DNA of 64,000 bases, taken from the NCBI RefSeq assembly GCF_002917095.1, contig NZ_PQGA01000008.1:124001-188000 (forward strand), read 5' to 3'. The position numbers and the translations under genes are program-made. The stretch is from Paraburkholderia eburnea. Lineage in GTDB: Bacteria; Pseudomonadota; Gammaproteobacteria; Burkholderiales; Burkholderiaceae. The notes beneath the pieces are model-generated. The model was given only the letters and a program-made list of their open reading frames with translations. It was not told the origin of the DNA and did no database searches. Shown here piece by piece: positions 25,936 through 35,120 of this stretch. The first letter of the stretch is position 1, and each line of letters starts with the position of its first letter.

Positions 25936-26835
25936 ATGAATAAAATTCAGCATATCGCCGACGATCCGCCCTTGCGCGCGGTGCGCGCCTTCGAGGCCTT
26001 CGCGCGGCATGGCTCGGTAGTCGCGGCCGCGCGCGAGCTGGAAATCACGCCCTCGGCGGTGAGCCATCAATTGCAATTGCTCGAATCGTTCGTGCAAACG
26101 CCGCTGACCGTTCGCAACGGCCGCTCGCTGGTGCTCACCGACGAGGGGCGCGATTACTACCGCTCGATCAGCGCGGCGTTTTCGGTGCTACGCAGCGCGA
26201 CGGGCTTCGTGCGCGAGCGCTCCTCTCGCCGCCAGATCACGGTCAGTCTGATTCCGCTGTTCGGCATCGGCTGGTTCATTCCGCGCCTGCACGACTTTCT
26301 TGCGACCAACGACGACGTGGACGTAACGGTGCTCTACGCGAATCACCGCAATTACCGCAGCGACGCCGCCGATCTTTCGATCCGCTTCGGCACCGGCGAC
26401 TGGGTCGGCTACACGAGCACGCCGCTGCTTTCGGGCGCGATGGTGCCCGTGTGCACGCCGCGCTTCGAGCGCCGCTACGGTCCGCTGCGCAAGCCCGCCG
26501 ATCTCGCGGGCGTGCCGCTCGTGCATGACGAGGACCGCAGCACCTGGGCGAACTGGCTGCAAAGCGCGGGCGTGCGTCACGTCACGCGCACCGAAGGCCC
26601 GCTTTTCGAGGACGGCCAGTTGACCTTGAGCGCCGCCATGGCCGATCTGGGCGCGGCCTTGCTGCGCGCGCCGTTGATCTCACGCGAACTGGCCTCGGGG
26701 GCGTTGCGCAAGCTGTTCGATCACGAACTGGACGACGGGCGCCACTACTACCTGTGCTGGCGCGCCGACGCGGAAATGCCGGACGGCGCGCAGCGGCTCG
26801 CGCAATGGCTGCTGGAGTCGGCGAAAGGCGCCTGA
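25936..26835 (+). CDS. LysR-family regulator, GcvA-like
   Basis: The 299-residue product has an N-terminal winged helix (LRAVRAFEAFARHGSVVAAA then ELEITPSAVSHQLQLLE), followed by a two-lobed effector domain. The pattern of the effector domain (a DVTVLYANHRN strand, SIRFGTGDW) resembles the GcvA/AmpR branch. It is transcribed divergently from the periplasmic-binding-protein, ATC-hydrolase and carbamoylase operon and most likely controls it, perhaps in response to a sulfur compound. A palindrome lies in the shared region. The start at ATG 25936 leaves little room for other choices. Confidence 0.88.
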   Translation: MNKIQHIADDPPLRAVRAFEAFARHGSVVAAARELEITPSAVSHQLQLLESFVQTPLTVRNGRSLVLTDEGRDYYRSISAAFSVLRSATGFVRERSSRRQITVSLIPLFGIGWFIPRLHDFLATNDDVDVTVLYANHRNYRSDAADLSIRFGTGDWVGYTSTPLLSGAMVPVCTPRFERRYGPLRKPADLAGVPLVHDEDRSTWANWLQSAGVRHVTRTEGPLFEDGQLTLSAAMADLGAALLRAPLISRELASGALRKLFDHELDDGRHYYLCWRADAEMPDGAQRLAQWLLESAKGA

Positions 26836-26848
26836 GAAAACGCGTCAA

Positions 26849-28030
26849 TCAGAAGCGATGCCGCATGCCCAGCGCCACCACCACCTGATTGCTGTTCGAC
26901 GACGGCGTGAGCGTGTAGACGGACGCGTCGAATGCGGCGACATTGCGCCCGCCGCTCACGCTCTGATACACGCCTTCCAGATAGAGGTCCGTGCGCGGCG
27001 TGACCTGCTTGTCGACCTGCGCGACGACCTGGTTCCACTTGGGCCGCGCGGAACCCGCGCCCGCATCGAAGCGCGCCTGCGTATAGGTATAGGCCGCCGA
27101 CACATACAGCGACGGCGTGACGGCGTAGCGGCCATCGATCGAGTAATTATCGAAGATCAGCGTATTGCCCTTGAGCGACGCGATCTTGCCGCCCTGATAC
27201 ACGCCTGTGACATCATCCGTGGCCGAATGGGTCCAGCTCACGCCCACCGAATGCGGGCCAAACGCATAGCGCGCGCCCACGGCCACAATCAGTTGATCGC
27301 CGCCAGTGATGGTCGCGGAGCCATCGGTCGTGCTCACCGCGCCGTCCGGATTGGCGACGTGGCCATCGCGATTGATCTTGAGGAAGGCGGCGCCGGCCTT
27401 GAGCGGGCCGTTCGCGTACGAGAGGCCCGCGCTGTACGCAGCGTTATTGCCGAAGCTGCCTGGCGTGTTCGAGAAACCATACATCGCGCCCGCCGTGAAG
27501 CCGCGATACGTTTCGCTCGTGTAGCGCACGGCGTTGTTGATGCGGATGTTCTGGATCGAATCGTCGTTGTCGTAGGGATGCATCGCCAGATTGCCGCCCC
27601 AGCCCGAACCCGCCGCGCCCAGCGGCGTGACGAAGGTGAGGATGAAATCGTACTGGCGGCCCATCGTGAACGTGCCGTAGCCGTTCGCGCGCAAGCCCAC
27701 GTAGGCTTGACGGCCAAACAGATTGCCGCCGTTGCTGGTCTTGCCGTTGACCGACGAGAAACCGTTTTCGAGCATGAAAATAGCCGACGCGCCGCCGCCC
27801 AGATCCTCGCTGCCGCGCAGCCCCCAGCGCGACGCGCTGAGATTGCCGCTAGTCATCGACACATTGCCGCTGCCGGACGAACCGGCGTCATTGGTGCGCT
27901 GGTTGCTTACATAGGATATCGAAGTATCGATAAGACCATAGAGGGTGACGCTGCTCTGAGCGTGAGCGACACCCGCGCTCAGACCGCAGAGGCCCGCGGC
28001 GCAGGTGGAGAGGACTTTCCTGTTCATCAT
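26849..28030 (-). CDS. Gram-negative porin, Burkholderia type (copy 2)
   Basis: This 393-residue outer-membrane porin has a signal peptide ending at AHAQ, the mature start SSVTLYG, and the alternating strand pattern of 16-stranded porins, ending in a Phe (MRHRF). It shares the SEDLGGGASAIF segment with the porin at 19567-20763 but differs in the loops. I start at the ATG at 28030 because the open frame continues upstream with no signal sequence features. It stands alone, converging with the LysR gene (13-base gap). Its solute preference is unknown. Confidence 0.92.
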   Translation of the reverse strand: MMNRKVLSTCAAGLCGLSAGVAHAQSSVTLYGLIDTSISYVSNQRTNDAGSSGSGNVSMTSGNLSASRWGLRGSEDLGGGASAIFMLENGFSSVNGKTSNGGNLFGRQAYVGLRANGYGTFTMGRQYDFILTFVTPLGAAGSGWGGNLAMHPYDNDDSIQNIRINNAVRYTSETYRGFTAGAMYGFSNTPGSFGNNAAYSAGLSYANGPLKAGAAFLKINRDGHVANPDGAVSTTDGSATITGGDQLIVAVGARYAFGPHSVGVSWTHSATDDVTGVYQGGKIASLKGNTLIFDNYSIDGRYAVTPSLYVSAAYTYTQARFDAGAGSARPKWNQVVAQVDKQVTPRTDLYLEGVYQSVSGGRNVAAFDASVYTLTPSSNSNQVVVALGMRHRF

Positions 28031-28228
28031 GTGCTGGTCTTGCAGGCGTTCGGGCGGCGCGCAGACACCACGCGATGCACCGCATACCCGTTTTGTTGTT
28101 GGTAAAGGCGGGGCGCGCACGGCCGTGCGCACGCAAGATCGCGATTGTCAGCGCAGGCGGCAAGAGAATTAAGACGACGCGCGCGAAAGTACCTTTCCTG
28201 AAACAGAGCTAATCGCGCGGGAAGGGAA

Positions 28229-28249
28229 AGGCCCGGCGCGGCCGGGCCT
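28229..28249. terminator. hairpin terminator after the PLP decarboxylase gene
   Basis: A perfect 9-base stem (AGGCCCGGC with GCCGGGCCT) has a three-base loop. On the minus strand it follows the decarboxylase stop by about 30 bases and leads into a TTTCCC tail. On the plus strand it is followed by GGTCTTTT. Confidence 0.7.
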
Positions 28250-28281
28250 GGTCTTTTAAAACGTCGTGATGGGAAATCGGA

Positions 28282-29634
28282 TCAACCCGAATGCCGCTCC
28301 CGCAACGCCGCCAGCAGTGCGATAAGCCGCTCCACATGCGTTTCTTGCGTGCGCCACGACGAAACACTGATGCGAAAGGCGGGCCGCCCCTGCCAGAGCG
28401 TTGCACCGAACCACACCTCGCCGGAGGCCTGCGCCGCTTCACGAATCGCGACGGTTTGCGCATCGCTCTGCGCACGCACAAGCACCTGATTGAGCACGAC
28501 ACGGTTGAGCACTTCGTAGCCCGCCTCCCGTAGCCCTTCGCCGATACGCGCCGCCAGCGCACAATGCCGTTCCACCATCGCGGCCACGCCGGTGCGGCCC
28601 AGGCTGCGCAACGCAGCCCAAACAGGCAGGCCGCGCGGGCGTCGCGAAAACTCCAGGTTCAGATTCTTCTGCGCATCGAGCGACGCCATCGAATACACGG
28701 CATCGGCGTTCATCGCTGCAGCCAGCGCAGCGGCGTCGCGACAGATCGTCATCGCGCCGTCATAGGGGGTGTTGAGCCACTTGTGCGCGTCGGCGGTCCA
28801 ACTGTCCGCCTGTTCAACGCCATCGGTCAAGGCCGATTTCGCCGATGCGCGCGCCCACAGGCCGAATGCGCCATCCACGTGAACCCACGCACCCGCCGCC
28901 TTCGCGCGCGGAATCAGCGCGGCGAACGGATCGAATTCACCGGTATTCACTTCGCCCGCCTGCACGCAAAGAATCGTCATGTCGTCGAGCGCGGGCAAAC
29001 GTGCCAGATCGATGCGCCCACAACTATCTACCGGCGCGACAATCAAACGTTTCAGGCCGAAGCCGAGCACGCGCAGCGCCTTTTTGACCGTGATATGCGC
29101 GAGTTCGGAGATCACGACCTTGACTTCTGGCGCACCGGTCAATCCGTCGCTGTCGAAGTCCCAGCCCTTGCGCGCGAGCAGCGCGCGACGCGCGGCGGCA
29201 ATCGCCACGAGCGTGCAGGCCGTCGCGCTGGTGCCGAAGCCCACGGCGCTCTCGCGCGGCAAGTCCAGCGCCTCGACCACCCAGCGACCGGCGATGCGCT
29301 CGATGGTCGCGGCGGCCGGCGAATTATCGAAAGTGGAAGCGCACTGGTCCCACGCCAGCATCAGACGTTCGGCGGCGGCCGCAGCCGGCAGCGCGGCGCC
29401 GATGACGAAGCCGTAGTAGTTCGGGCCATTTGAAACAGCGGTGGCGGGCGAGCCGGCTTCGTCCAGCAGGCGCAGCGTGTCGGACGGCGCCGCGCCCTCG
29501 TCGGGCAGCGGTTCGTCGAACGCCGCGAGACCGGCCAGCGCGCCGGCGTCGGGAAACACGCGGCGCTGGGCAACCGTGGCCAGATAACGATGGGCGCGCT
29601 GATCGGCGTCCCCGAGTAATGCGAGTTCATCCAT
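28282..29634 (-). CDS. group II PLP-dependent decarboxylase
   Basis: This 450-residue enzyme has the pyridoxal-phosphate decarboxylase layout. HVDGAFG lies at residues 252-258 (Asp254 contacts the cofactor ring), SWTADAHKWLNTPYDG contains the Schiff-base Lys285, and GFGTSATACTL is the phosphate-contact region. Family members act on glutamate, aromatic amino acids, histidine or 2,4-diaminobutyrate. The sequence alone does not tell which, and annotation as an aspartate-aminotransferase-family protein is also common. The gene is 20 bases downstream of an ArsR-type regulator, with which it forms an operon. The start at ATG 29634 gives the expected N-terminus. Confidence 0.85.
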   Translation of the reverse strand: MDELALLGDADQRAHRYLATVAQRRVFPDAGALAGLAAFDEPLPDEGAAPSDTLRLLDEAGSPATAVSNGPNYYGFVIGAALPAAAAAERLMLAWDQCASTFDNSPAAATIERIAGRWVVEALDLPRESAVGFGTSATACTLVAIAAARRALLARKGWDFDSDGLTGAPEVKVVISELAHITVKKALRVLGFGLKRLIVAPVDSCGRIDLARLPALDDMTILCVQAGEVNTGEFDPFAALIPRAKAAGAWVHVDGAFGLWARASAKSALTDGVEQADSWTADAHKWLNTPYDGAMTICRDAAALAAAMNADAVYSMASLDAQKNLNLEFSRRPRGLPVWAALRSLGRTGVAAMVERHCALAARIGEGLREAGYEVLNRVVLNQVLVRAQSDAQTVAIREAAQASGEVWFGATLWQGRPAFRISVSSWRTQETHVERLIALLAALRERHSG

Positions 29635-29654
29635 GCTGGACCTTTTGCGTTGGC

Positions 29655-29975
29655 TCAGAGTTGTGAAAGTTCGCGGCTGAGTTTTTTTAGCTCCGCGTCG
29701 ATACGTTTGTAGTAAGTGAACTTGCCGACCCGCGTGGCGCGCACGAGACCCGCATCGGCGAGGATGCGCATGTGGCGCGTGGTCGTCGCGGGTGCAATGC
29801 CGAGCTTGTCCGTGATGAAGGTGCAGCACACGCCCAGTTCGTCGATGTCGCCGTGCGGCTGCACCGGGAAATGGCGGCGCGGCGCCTTCAGCCAGCGCAT
29901 GATGGCAAGGCGGCTTTCATTGGCGAGCGCGCTGATGCGGCTGATGTCATCCATCGATACGATCTCCTGTGTCAT
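29655..29975 (-). CDS. ArsR-family helix-turn-helix regulator
   Basis: The 106-residue product has a winged helix: SALANESRLAIMRWLKAP at the start, KLGIAPATTTRHMRILADAGLVRATR as the recognition region, and a beta-wing with GKFTYYK. There is a CC pair near residue 50 (GVCCTF), but no CxC of the metal-sensing ArsR/SmtB alpha-3 type, so the signal may not be a metal. It precedes the decarboxylase in one operon and likely represses it. The upstream region 29976-30093 is the shared promoter space with the divergent DUF2946 gene. Confidence 0.88.
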   Translation of the reverse strand: MTQEIVSMDDISRISALANESRLAIMRWLKAPRRHFPVQPHGDIDELGVCCTFITDKLGIAPATTTRHMRILADAGLVRATRVGKFTYYKRIDAELKKLSRELSQL

Positions 29976-30093
29976 TTTGAATTTTAGCTAAATGACGAAA
30001 TGTGTGCATGACGCGACGCAACGCTTGCGCGGATCGACGCCCGAAGCGCGCGTGGCATAATCGCGGCGTCTCTACCGCCGTTTTCGCTACGCC

Positions 30094-30474
30094 ATGCGCC
30101 GTTTTCATCTCAGGCTGGTCAGTCTATTGGGGACGCTTGCGATCCTCATGACGACGCTCGCCCCGATGATTTCGCATCTGCTCGCGGCGCAGCCGTCCAT
30201 GATGTCAGCGCATTGCGACATGCCGTCGATGCGTCATACGCAAGGCATAAGCGGAAATAGCGGCACACATAACCACGCGCAAGCGCCCAACGCCGACCTC
30301 CAGGATTGCGGCTACTGCAACCTGCTCGCCCACCTGCCGGCGATGCCCGGCGTGCCCGTGCCGCTGGCGCTGGCCATGCGCCTCGAACATGCGCGTGTTG
30401 CCGTGCGCTTCGAGCGCCTCGCGCGCGTCGAACCGCTGACTTTTGCGCTCGCGCGCGCCCCGCCCCTGGTTTGA
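30094..30474 (+). CDS. DUF2946 family exported protein
   Basis: The 126-residue product starts with a hydrophobic leader (residues 8-32), a His/Met-rich middle (SAHCDMPSMRH, HNHAQ) and the DCGYCNLLAHLP motif that marks DUF2946. Members of this family are found near copper and cobalt genes and are thought to bind metals in the periplasm. It is followed by an exported protein of unknown role and by copC, all on the same strand, so a copper-handling cluster is likely. No copD or copA is seen in this window. Confidence 0.85.
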   Translation: MRRFHLRLVSLLGTLAILMTTLAPMISHLLAAQPSMMSAHCDMPSMRHTQGISGNSGTHNHAQAPNADLQDCGYCNLLAHLPAMPGVPVPLALAMRLEHARVAVRFERLARVEPLTFALARAPPLV

Positions 30475-30584
30475 CCTGATCGTGCCCAACCTTGCGGCGA
30501 TACGAATACGCGTGTCGCCGCGTGTCTGCACGCGCGGCATGTCGTCATGCACGACGCGCACACCTTCATAGCACCAGGACCATC

Positions 30585-31466
30585 ATGTCTGATCTTTTCC
30601 CGCGCACGGCTATCACGCTCGCCTGCGCGATTCTCGGCTCGCTCATCGGCGCGCCGCAGGCGGCGAACGCCCACGCGATCGCGGGCGACCGCGTCTTTCC
30701 GGCGACGATGGCCGTGGACGATCCCGGCGTCGGCGACGAAGCCGATCTCCAGTTCGGCCACGTGCGCGTGCCCGGTGATTCGGGCGACCAGAGCATCAAC
30801 TCGTTCGACTTCGAATATGACAAGCTGCTCACGCCGCGCCTCGCGCTGTCCGTGGACGGCGGCTACGTCATGCAGAACAACCCGACGGCGCGCGGCTTCG
30901 ACAACTTCGGCGTCGGCCTCAAATACCAGCTCTACGTGAACGATGCCCACGAGTTCATGACCTCGGTGGGCGTGGACGCCGAACTGGGCGGCACCGGCAG
31001 CCGCGCCATCGGCGACAACTTCTCGACCATTTCGCCCACGCTCTACGCGGGCAAAGGCATGGGCGACCTGCCCGACACGCTCGCGTGGCTGCGCCCGATC
31101 GCCATCACCGGCGAGCTGGGTCCGTCGCTCACCACCGGCGCGGGCCAGCCCAACGCCTTCAACTACGGTTTCACGTTCCAGTACAGCTTGCCGTACCTGC
31201 AACAGCACGTGCACGACCTCGGCCTGCCGCAGCCGTTCTCGAACCTCATCCCGCTCGTGGAAGTACCGCTCTCGCGCAGTCAGGGGCAAACGACCGGCAC
31301 GATCAATCCGGGCTTCATCTGGATCAACCGTTACGGCCAGCTCGGCATCGAGGCGCAGATTCCGGTCAATCGCGCGAGCGGTTCACATGTGGGCATCCTC
31401 GTGCAGACGCACATCTTCTTCGACGACGTGGCGCCGAACTCGGTCGGCAAGCCGCTGTTCCAGTAA
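30585..31466 (+). CDS. exported protein of unknown function in copper cluster
   Basis: This 293-residue protein has a signal peptide (hydrophobic core residues 10-24, cleavage near ANAHA) and then a beta-rich sequence with many aromatic residues and alternating patterns (for example LALSVDGGYVMQN and FGVGLKYQLYVN), suggesting an outer-membrane beta-barrel. I recall similar hypothetical proteins upstream of copC in Burkholderiaceae, but their function is not known. I chose ATG 30585 because it places the signal peptide correctly. A 110-base gap follows the DUF2946 gene, and a 22-base gap precedes copC. Confidence 0.7.
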   Translation: MSDLFPRTAITLACAILGSLIGAPQAANAHAIAGDRVFPATMAVDDPGVGDEADLQFGHVRVPGDSGDQSINSFDFEYDKLLTPRLALSVDGGYVMQNNPTARGFDNFGVGLKYQLYVNDAHEFMTSVGVDAELGGTGSRAIGDNFSTISPTLYAGKGMGDLPDTLAWLRPIAITGELGPSLTTGAGQPNAFNYGFTFQYSLPYLQQHVHDLGLPQPFSNLIPLVEVPLSRSQGQTTGTINPGFIWINRYGQLGIEAQIPVNRASGSHVGILVQTHIFFDDVAPNSVGKPLFQ

Positions 31467-31488
31467 TCGCTCTTTTGGAGAATCCGCC

Positions 31489-31851
31489 ATGAAATTTGCC
31501 GCTTTCCGCCTTGCTGCCGCCGCGCTCGCGCTCGGCGCCGCGCAACTCGCCTGGGCGCACGCCTATCCGACGCATCAGGAGCCGCCCGCAGGCTCGACCG
31601 TGACGGCTGCGCAAAACGCCGTGACGATCGACTTCGACGACGCGCTCGAACCCGCCTTCAGCTCGATCCAGGTCGCCGATGCGGCGGGCAAGTCGGTGAT
31701 CCGCGACAAGGCCGCCGTCGATGCCTCCAACAAGAAGCGCATGTCGGTGCCGCTCAATGCGCTGAGCGCGGGCAAGTACACGGTCACCTGGATTGCCGTC
31801 GCGGCAGACGGCCACCGCACCACGGGTCACTACAGCTTCACGGTGCACTGA
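31489..31851 (+). CDS. copC: CopC-family copper resistance protein
   Basis: The 120-residue product has a signal peptide ending at AWA, followed by the N-terminal His of the mature protein (HAYPTHQEPPAGS), which is the copper ligand of CopC. The fold's later strands follow, ending with VAADGHRTTGHYSFTV, with the second His region. CopC binds copper in the periplasm and usually hands it to CopD. No copD follows within this window. The start ATG 31489 follows GGAGAA. Confidence 0.92.
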   Translation: MKFAAFRLAAAALALGAAQLAWAHAYPTHQEPPAGSTVTAAQNAVTIDFDDALEPAFSSIQVADAAGKSVIRDKAAVDASNKKRMSVPLNALSAGKYTVTWIAVAADGHRTTGHYSFTVH

Positions 31852-32067
31852 GCAGGCGATACACTCGCGGCGGCGCTACCCGGGTTTGCCGCCACTCGGG
31901 ACTCGCTGCTGCTCACCATGGCCGTCAAGCGCCTGCTGCGCGGGTCGCCGCAACAGCCGCGGCTTTTGTCCTTGCCGAACCGCTGTCCGCCGTAGTGCCG
32001 ATGCTCGGGTACGTTGAGTACGCTAAAACGGGTTGTATCGTGTAGTTTTTACACGCATGGAGACACC

Positions 32068-32502
32068 ATGACGCCATCCGAACAGATCGACGCCCTGATC
32101 GCGAGCATCCCCGACTGGCGCGGCGAAACGTTTGCCAGCTTGCGCGAAACGATCCTCGCAGCGGACAAGAACATCGTCGAAGAATGGAAGTGGATGGGCA
32201 GCCCGGTCTGGGAACGCGACGGCATCATCGCGGTAGCGAACGCGCACAAGGGCAAGGTGAAGCTGACCTTCCAGTACGGCGCAAGCCTGCCCGACCCGGA
32301 CGGCCTCTTCAACGCGGGGCTGGAAGGCAACGCGCGACGCGCGATCGACTTCTTCGAAGGCGACAGGATCAAGGCGCGGGCGCTCAAGGCGCTGATCCGC
32401 GCAGCCATCGAATTCAATCAGCTCAAGAAAGCGGCAAAGGCAAAGAAGGCGCCCGCCAGGGCCACGGCAACAACAAGGCCGACGAAGAAAGCGGACGCCT
32501 GA
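32068..32502 (+). CDS. DUF1801 family protein
   Basis: The 144-residue product matches DUF1801: an N-terminal DALIASIPDWRGE region, EEWKWMGSPVWERDG at residues 37-51, GKVKLTFQYGASLPD, and a C-terminal Lys/Ala-rich tail. DUF1801 proteins have a YdhG-like fold and no settled function. The gene starts at ATG 32068 after GGAGA and is followed by a convergent Rieske oxygenase gene with a 6-base gap. No operon partner is visible. Confidence 0.85.
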   Translation: MTPSEQIDALIASIPDWRGETFASLRETILAADKNIVEEWKWMGSPVWERDGIIAVANAHKGKVKLTFQYGASLPDPDGLFNAGLEGNARRAIDFFEGDRIKARALKALIRAAIEFNQLKKAAKAKKAPARATATTRPTKKADA

Positions 32503-32508
32503 GCCGCA

Positions 32509-33606
32509 TCACACCAGATCCGTCACGTCGCGGATCGGAATAACCGCGCGTGCGCCGCAACTGCGCAGCAGATCCCGCAACTCGTTGATGACGGGGAAGA
32601 CTTCGTGGTTCCAGTCGGCGCCCTGCATGTCGTGCGCGGCCTGCTCCAGTTCGACGATGGTGCGGTCTTCCGCGAAGATGCGCTCGGTGAACCACACCAG
32701 CAGCGGCCAGCCCAGGTCGAGCAGGAACGGCACGGAGGGCCGGCGGATCGACAGCATGCCGAACGTGCGGTTCGTGCGTTGCTGCGCGTCGAGCGGCACA
32801 TAGTTGATCCAGAGGTCCATGACCAGCGTGCCGTCGCTCGAATGGATCTGCAGCGTCTGAAACGGGTATTGCGTGCGGATGGTCATGACGCTTTGATCGC
32901 TCTGATCCTCGCGCTTCTTGCTGCCGCCGAAGACCAGTGCCTCGCCCGCGGGCTGCTTGCCCTCCATGCGCACGAAAGTGTAGTCCACCTCGATCCAGCC
33001 TTCGCCGCGCCGGCGGCCCAGCGAGCGCGCGCGCATCTGGCCCATCTGACGGCGGTGCAGGAACTGATGGTTCATGTCCATCAGATTCTCGTGCATGAAC
33101 GAGTAGTGACACTTGACCGGGCGGCCGAAGCGGCGCGTCTTGTACGCCTTGTCTTGCGCCGAGGCGAGCGTCGGCACCGGACGCACGTCGGCCAGCGTGG
33201 CGTCGCCCGGAAACACGAAGATCATGCCGTGCGCCTCGCGGCACGGGTAGGCGCGCACGCCGTTGGGCAAGCGCTCGCGCCCGAGGTACGGCACGTCCAC
33301 GCACTGGCCCGAGCAATCGTAGGTCCAGCCGTGGTAGCCGCAGCGCAGCGACTCGCCGTCGACCACGCCCTTGTGCAGCGGCACCTGGCGGTGCGCGCAA
33401 CGGTCCTCCAGCGCGAACACCTTGCCGGACTCCGTGCGGAACAGCACGATCGGGTCGCCCGCGAAATGCACGCCCAGCGCCTTGCCCGCCTTGACTTCCC
33501 GCGACCAGGCGAGCGGATACCAGTAATCGGGATGAATGGGCACGCGGCGAAGATCGCGTACCGGTGCTTCACTTGTGGAGCCGTCTAGATAAGGCATTGC
33601 ACGCAT
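32509..33606 (-). CDS. Rieske aromatic-ring-hydroxylating oxygenase, alpha subunit
   Basis: The 365-residue product has a Rieske [2Fe-2S] domain with C70-x-H72 and C89-x-x-H92 (CAH and CGYH motifs). A catalytic domain follows in which HENLMDMNHQFLH supplies Asn173, Asp176, His179 and His183 around the mononuclear iron. It resembles the vanillate O-demethylase/phthalate-dioxygenase type oxygenases that work with a separate reductase. No reductase gene is adjacent, but a broken reductase relic lies 10 kb away. The ATG at 33606 is preceded by AAGGAGA. Confidence 0.9.
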   Translation of the reverse strand: MRAMPYLDGSTSEAPVRDLRRVPIHPDYWYPLAWSREVKAGKALGVHFAGDPIVLFRTESGKVFALEDRCAHRQVPLHKGVVDGESLRCGYHGWTYDCSGQCVDVPYLGRERLPNGVRAYPCREAHGMIFVFPGDATLADVRPVPTLASAQDKAYKTRRFGRPVKCHYSFMHENLMDMNHQFLHRRQMGQMRARSLGRRRGEGWIEVDYTFVRMEGKQPAGEALVFGGSKKREDQSDQSVMTIRTQYPFQTLQIHSSDGTLVMDLWINYVPLDAQQRTNRTFGMLSIRRPSVPFLLDLGWPLLVWFTERIFAEDRTIVELEQAAHDMQGADWNHEVFPVINELRDLLRSCGARAVIPIRDVTDLV

Positions 33607-34352
33607 GCGTGATGTCTCCTTGCAGAACCGGGCACCAGCCGCCGTCGAGCGCGCCGGCCTTGCGGGCCAATCGGCGTGGCTCCTGCCATGGTACTGGAAT
33701 GCCATGGCCTTCGCTGGCGGTTCTGGGTACCGCAAATCCTTTTGAGTAGCAAAATGAGTGCCCGCACACAGTTCGTACGGGCGATGGTATTTTTTTCAAT
33801 GCCGCGCCGGCTATCGTAGCGCGTTGCCCAGCGGCTTCGTGATCCGCCCGGGTTGGGACATACCCGTACCGGCAACAGGTCGGAATCGGTAGACTTTGTC
33901 CTCCGCTCGCACGCCATGGCCAAGACGATCGCTAAGTCTTACTGCGTCAGAAAGTCTATTTTCTCTGTAGTAATACCTGGCAGTATTGAATAAGTGTGAA
34001 GCGCCAGTTGCTCCACCACTTTGTGGCCAAGGCAGACGGCGGATTCAATCAGTCGTTGCAACATCTCCATATGGGAGGTGTTAAATGGGACGACCATTGG
34101 GATGGGGCTCGGAACAAACGGGAAGACCAGTAATGCGATCGCGCGCAGGCCATCCAGACTATGTGAAAAGGTGTGGGTTGCCTAAATTGAATTAATGCGC
34201 GGAGATCTGGGTGACTCATGAGGCGACTCGTTGAAGGCGATGACCGAAAACAGGTCGCACGACTTATCGAATGTGTCCATGACTACATCGGCGGAGTTCC
34301 AGCAACACGGTCGGGACAATGGGTTACGGCCGTCACCCAACCCATTGTCCGG
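33607..34352. other. long intergenic region
   Basis: About 750 bases between the oxygenase gene and the DUF1275 gene hold no convincing gene. A minus-strand frame of 43 codons (33948-34079) has no ribosome site, and its codon use is unlike its neighbours'. A 12-base perfect inverted repeat lies at 34314-34350. Otherwise I see nothing. Confidence 0.4.
34314..34350. repeat. perfect 12-base inverted repeat
   Basis: GGACAATGGGTT and its complement are separated by 13 bases, just after the stop of the DUF1275 gene. There is no T-run, so it may be a weak terminator or a mobile-element scar. Confidence 0.6.
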
Positions 34353-35120
34353 TTACTGTCCTCGTTCCCGCCGCCAGAAATACGCGAGCACATCGTCAGC
34401 TACAGGGACAACCGCCAGGGTAACGAGTACTGCAGCGAGCGGGACGGTCGACACATAACCCACGCTCCTGAACCCGACTGCGCCTGTCAGGCCGCCAACG
34501 AAGAACGAAGCCAGCATCGTCCCATGGGTCCTCAACTTCGCACGGTTTGCGATGACCGCGTGCGTATCTGAATCGACTGCCGACCCGTTCCAGTAAAAGA
34601 GCTTGCCCAACTCTATCCCGAGGTCCGTCACGATGCCGGTCATGTGCGTCGTGCGGATCTCCGCGCCCGACAGCTTCGCGATCATCGCATTCTGCAACCC
34701 CATCATGAAGCACAGCAGAATGACGGTCACAGGCACGAAGAACGCCTCCCATAACGCGAGATGGCTGCCGAGCAGGCCAAACAGAAGAAGCAGCGCGGCC
34801 TCCACCAGCAACGGCAGGACGTACTGGCTTTGGAGGCTGCGCCGTCGCCCCCAGTTGACGAGCACGGCCGAGCACCCCGCGCCGACAAGAAACGACACGA
34901 GTGAACCGATACCGGCCAGCACAAGCCGAGCATCGCCGAGCGCAGTCTGGTCGGCAATTTCCGACACGATACCGCTCATGTGCGATGTGTATTGCCCGAC
35001 CGCAAGGTAGCCGCCGGCATTGGCTGCGCCGGCGACAAAAGCAAGCGACACCCCGAGTTGACGGTTCGCGCTTGCACTGCGGCTTGTTCCCGTGAGACTT
35101 CGAAAATACCGTGCTGGCAT
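34353..35120 (-). CDS. DUF1275 (YoaK-type) membrane protein
   Basis: This 255-residue protein has about six to seven predicted membrane helices and the typical DUF1275 motifs. These are FVAGAANAGGYLAVGQYTSHMSG near the N-terminus (the GYL and the SHMSG turn), MMGLQNAM in the middle, and RTTHMTGIVTDLGIELG. The family is widespread and of unknown function; some members are linked to permease roles. It is divergent from the hyf-type operon, sharing the 250-base upstream region. Confidence 0.88.
   Translation of the reverse strand: MPARYFRSLTGTSRSASANRQLGVSLAFVAGAANAGGYLAVGQYTSHMSGIVSEIADQTALGDARLVLAGIGSLVSFLVGAGCSAVLVNWGRRRSLQSQYVLPLLVEAALLLLFGLLGSHLALWEAFFVPVTVILLCFMMGLQNAMIAKLSGAEIRTTHMTGIVTDLGIELGKLFYWNGSAVDSDTHAVIANRAKLRTHGTMLASFFVGGLTGAVGFRSVGYVSTVPLAAVLVTLAVVPVADDVLAYFWRRERGQ

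Noticed and set aside
31852..32067. Possible copD remnant after copC
   Set aside because: A frame reads a hydrophobic segment for about 45 codons, but it does not match the CopD pattern well enough to call.
33948..34079. 43-codon minus-strand frame in the intergenic region
   Set aside because: No ribosome site and no match I recognise; noted only in the intergenic entry.
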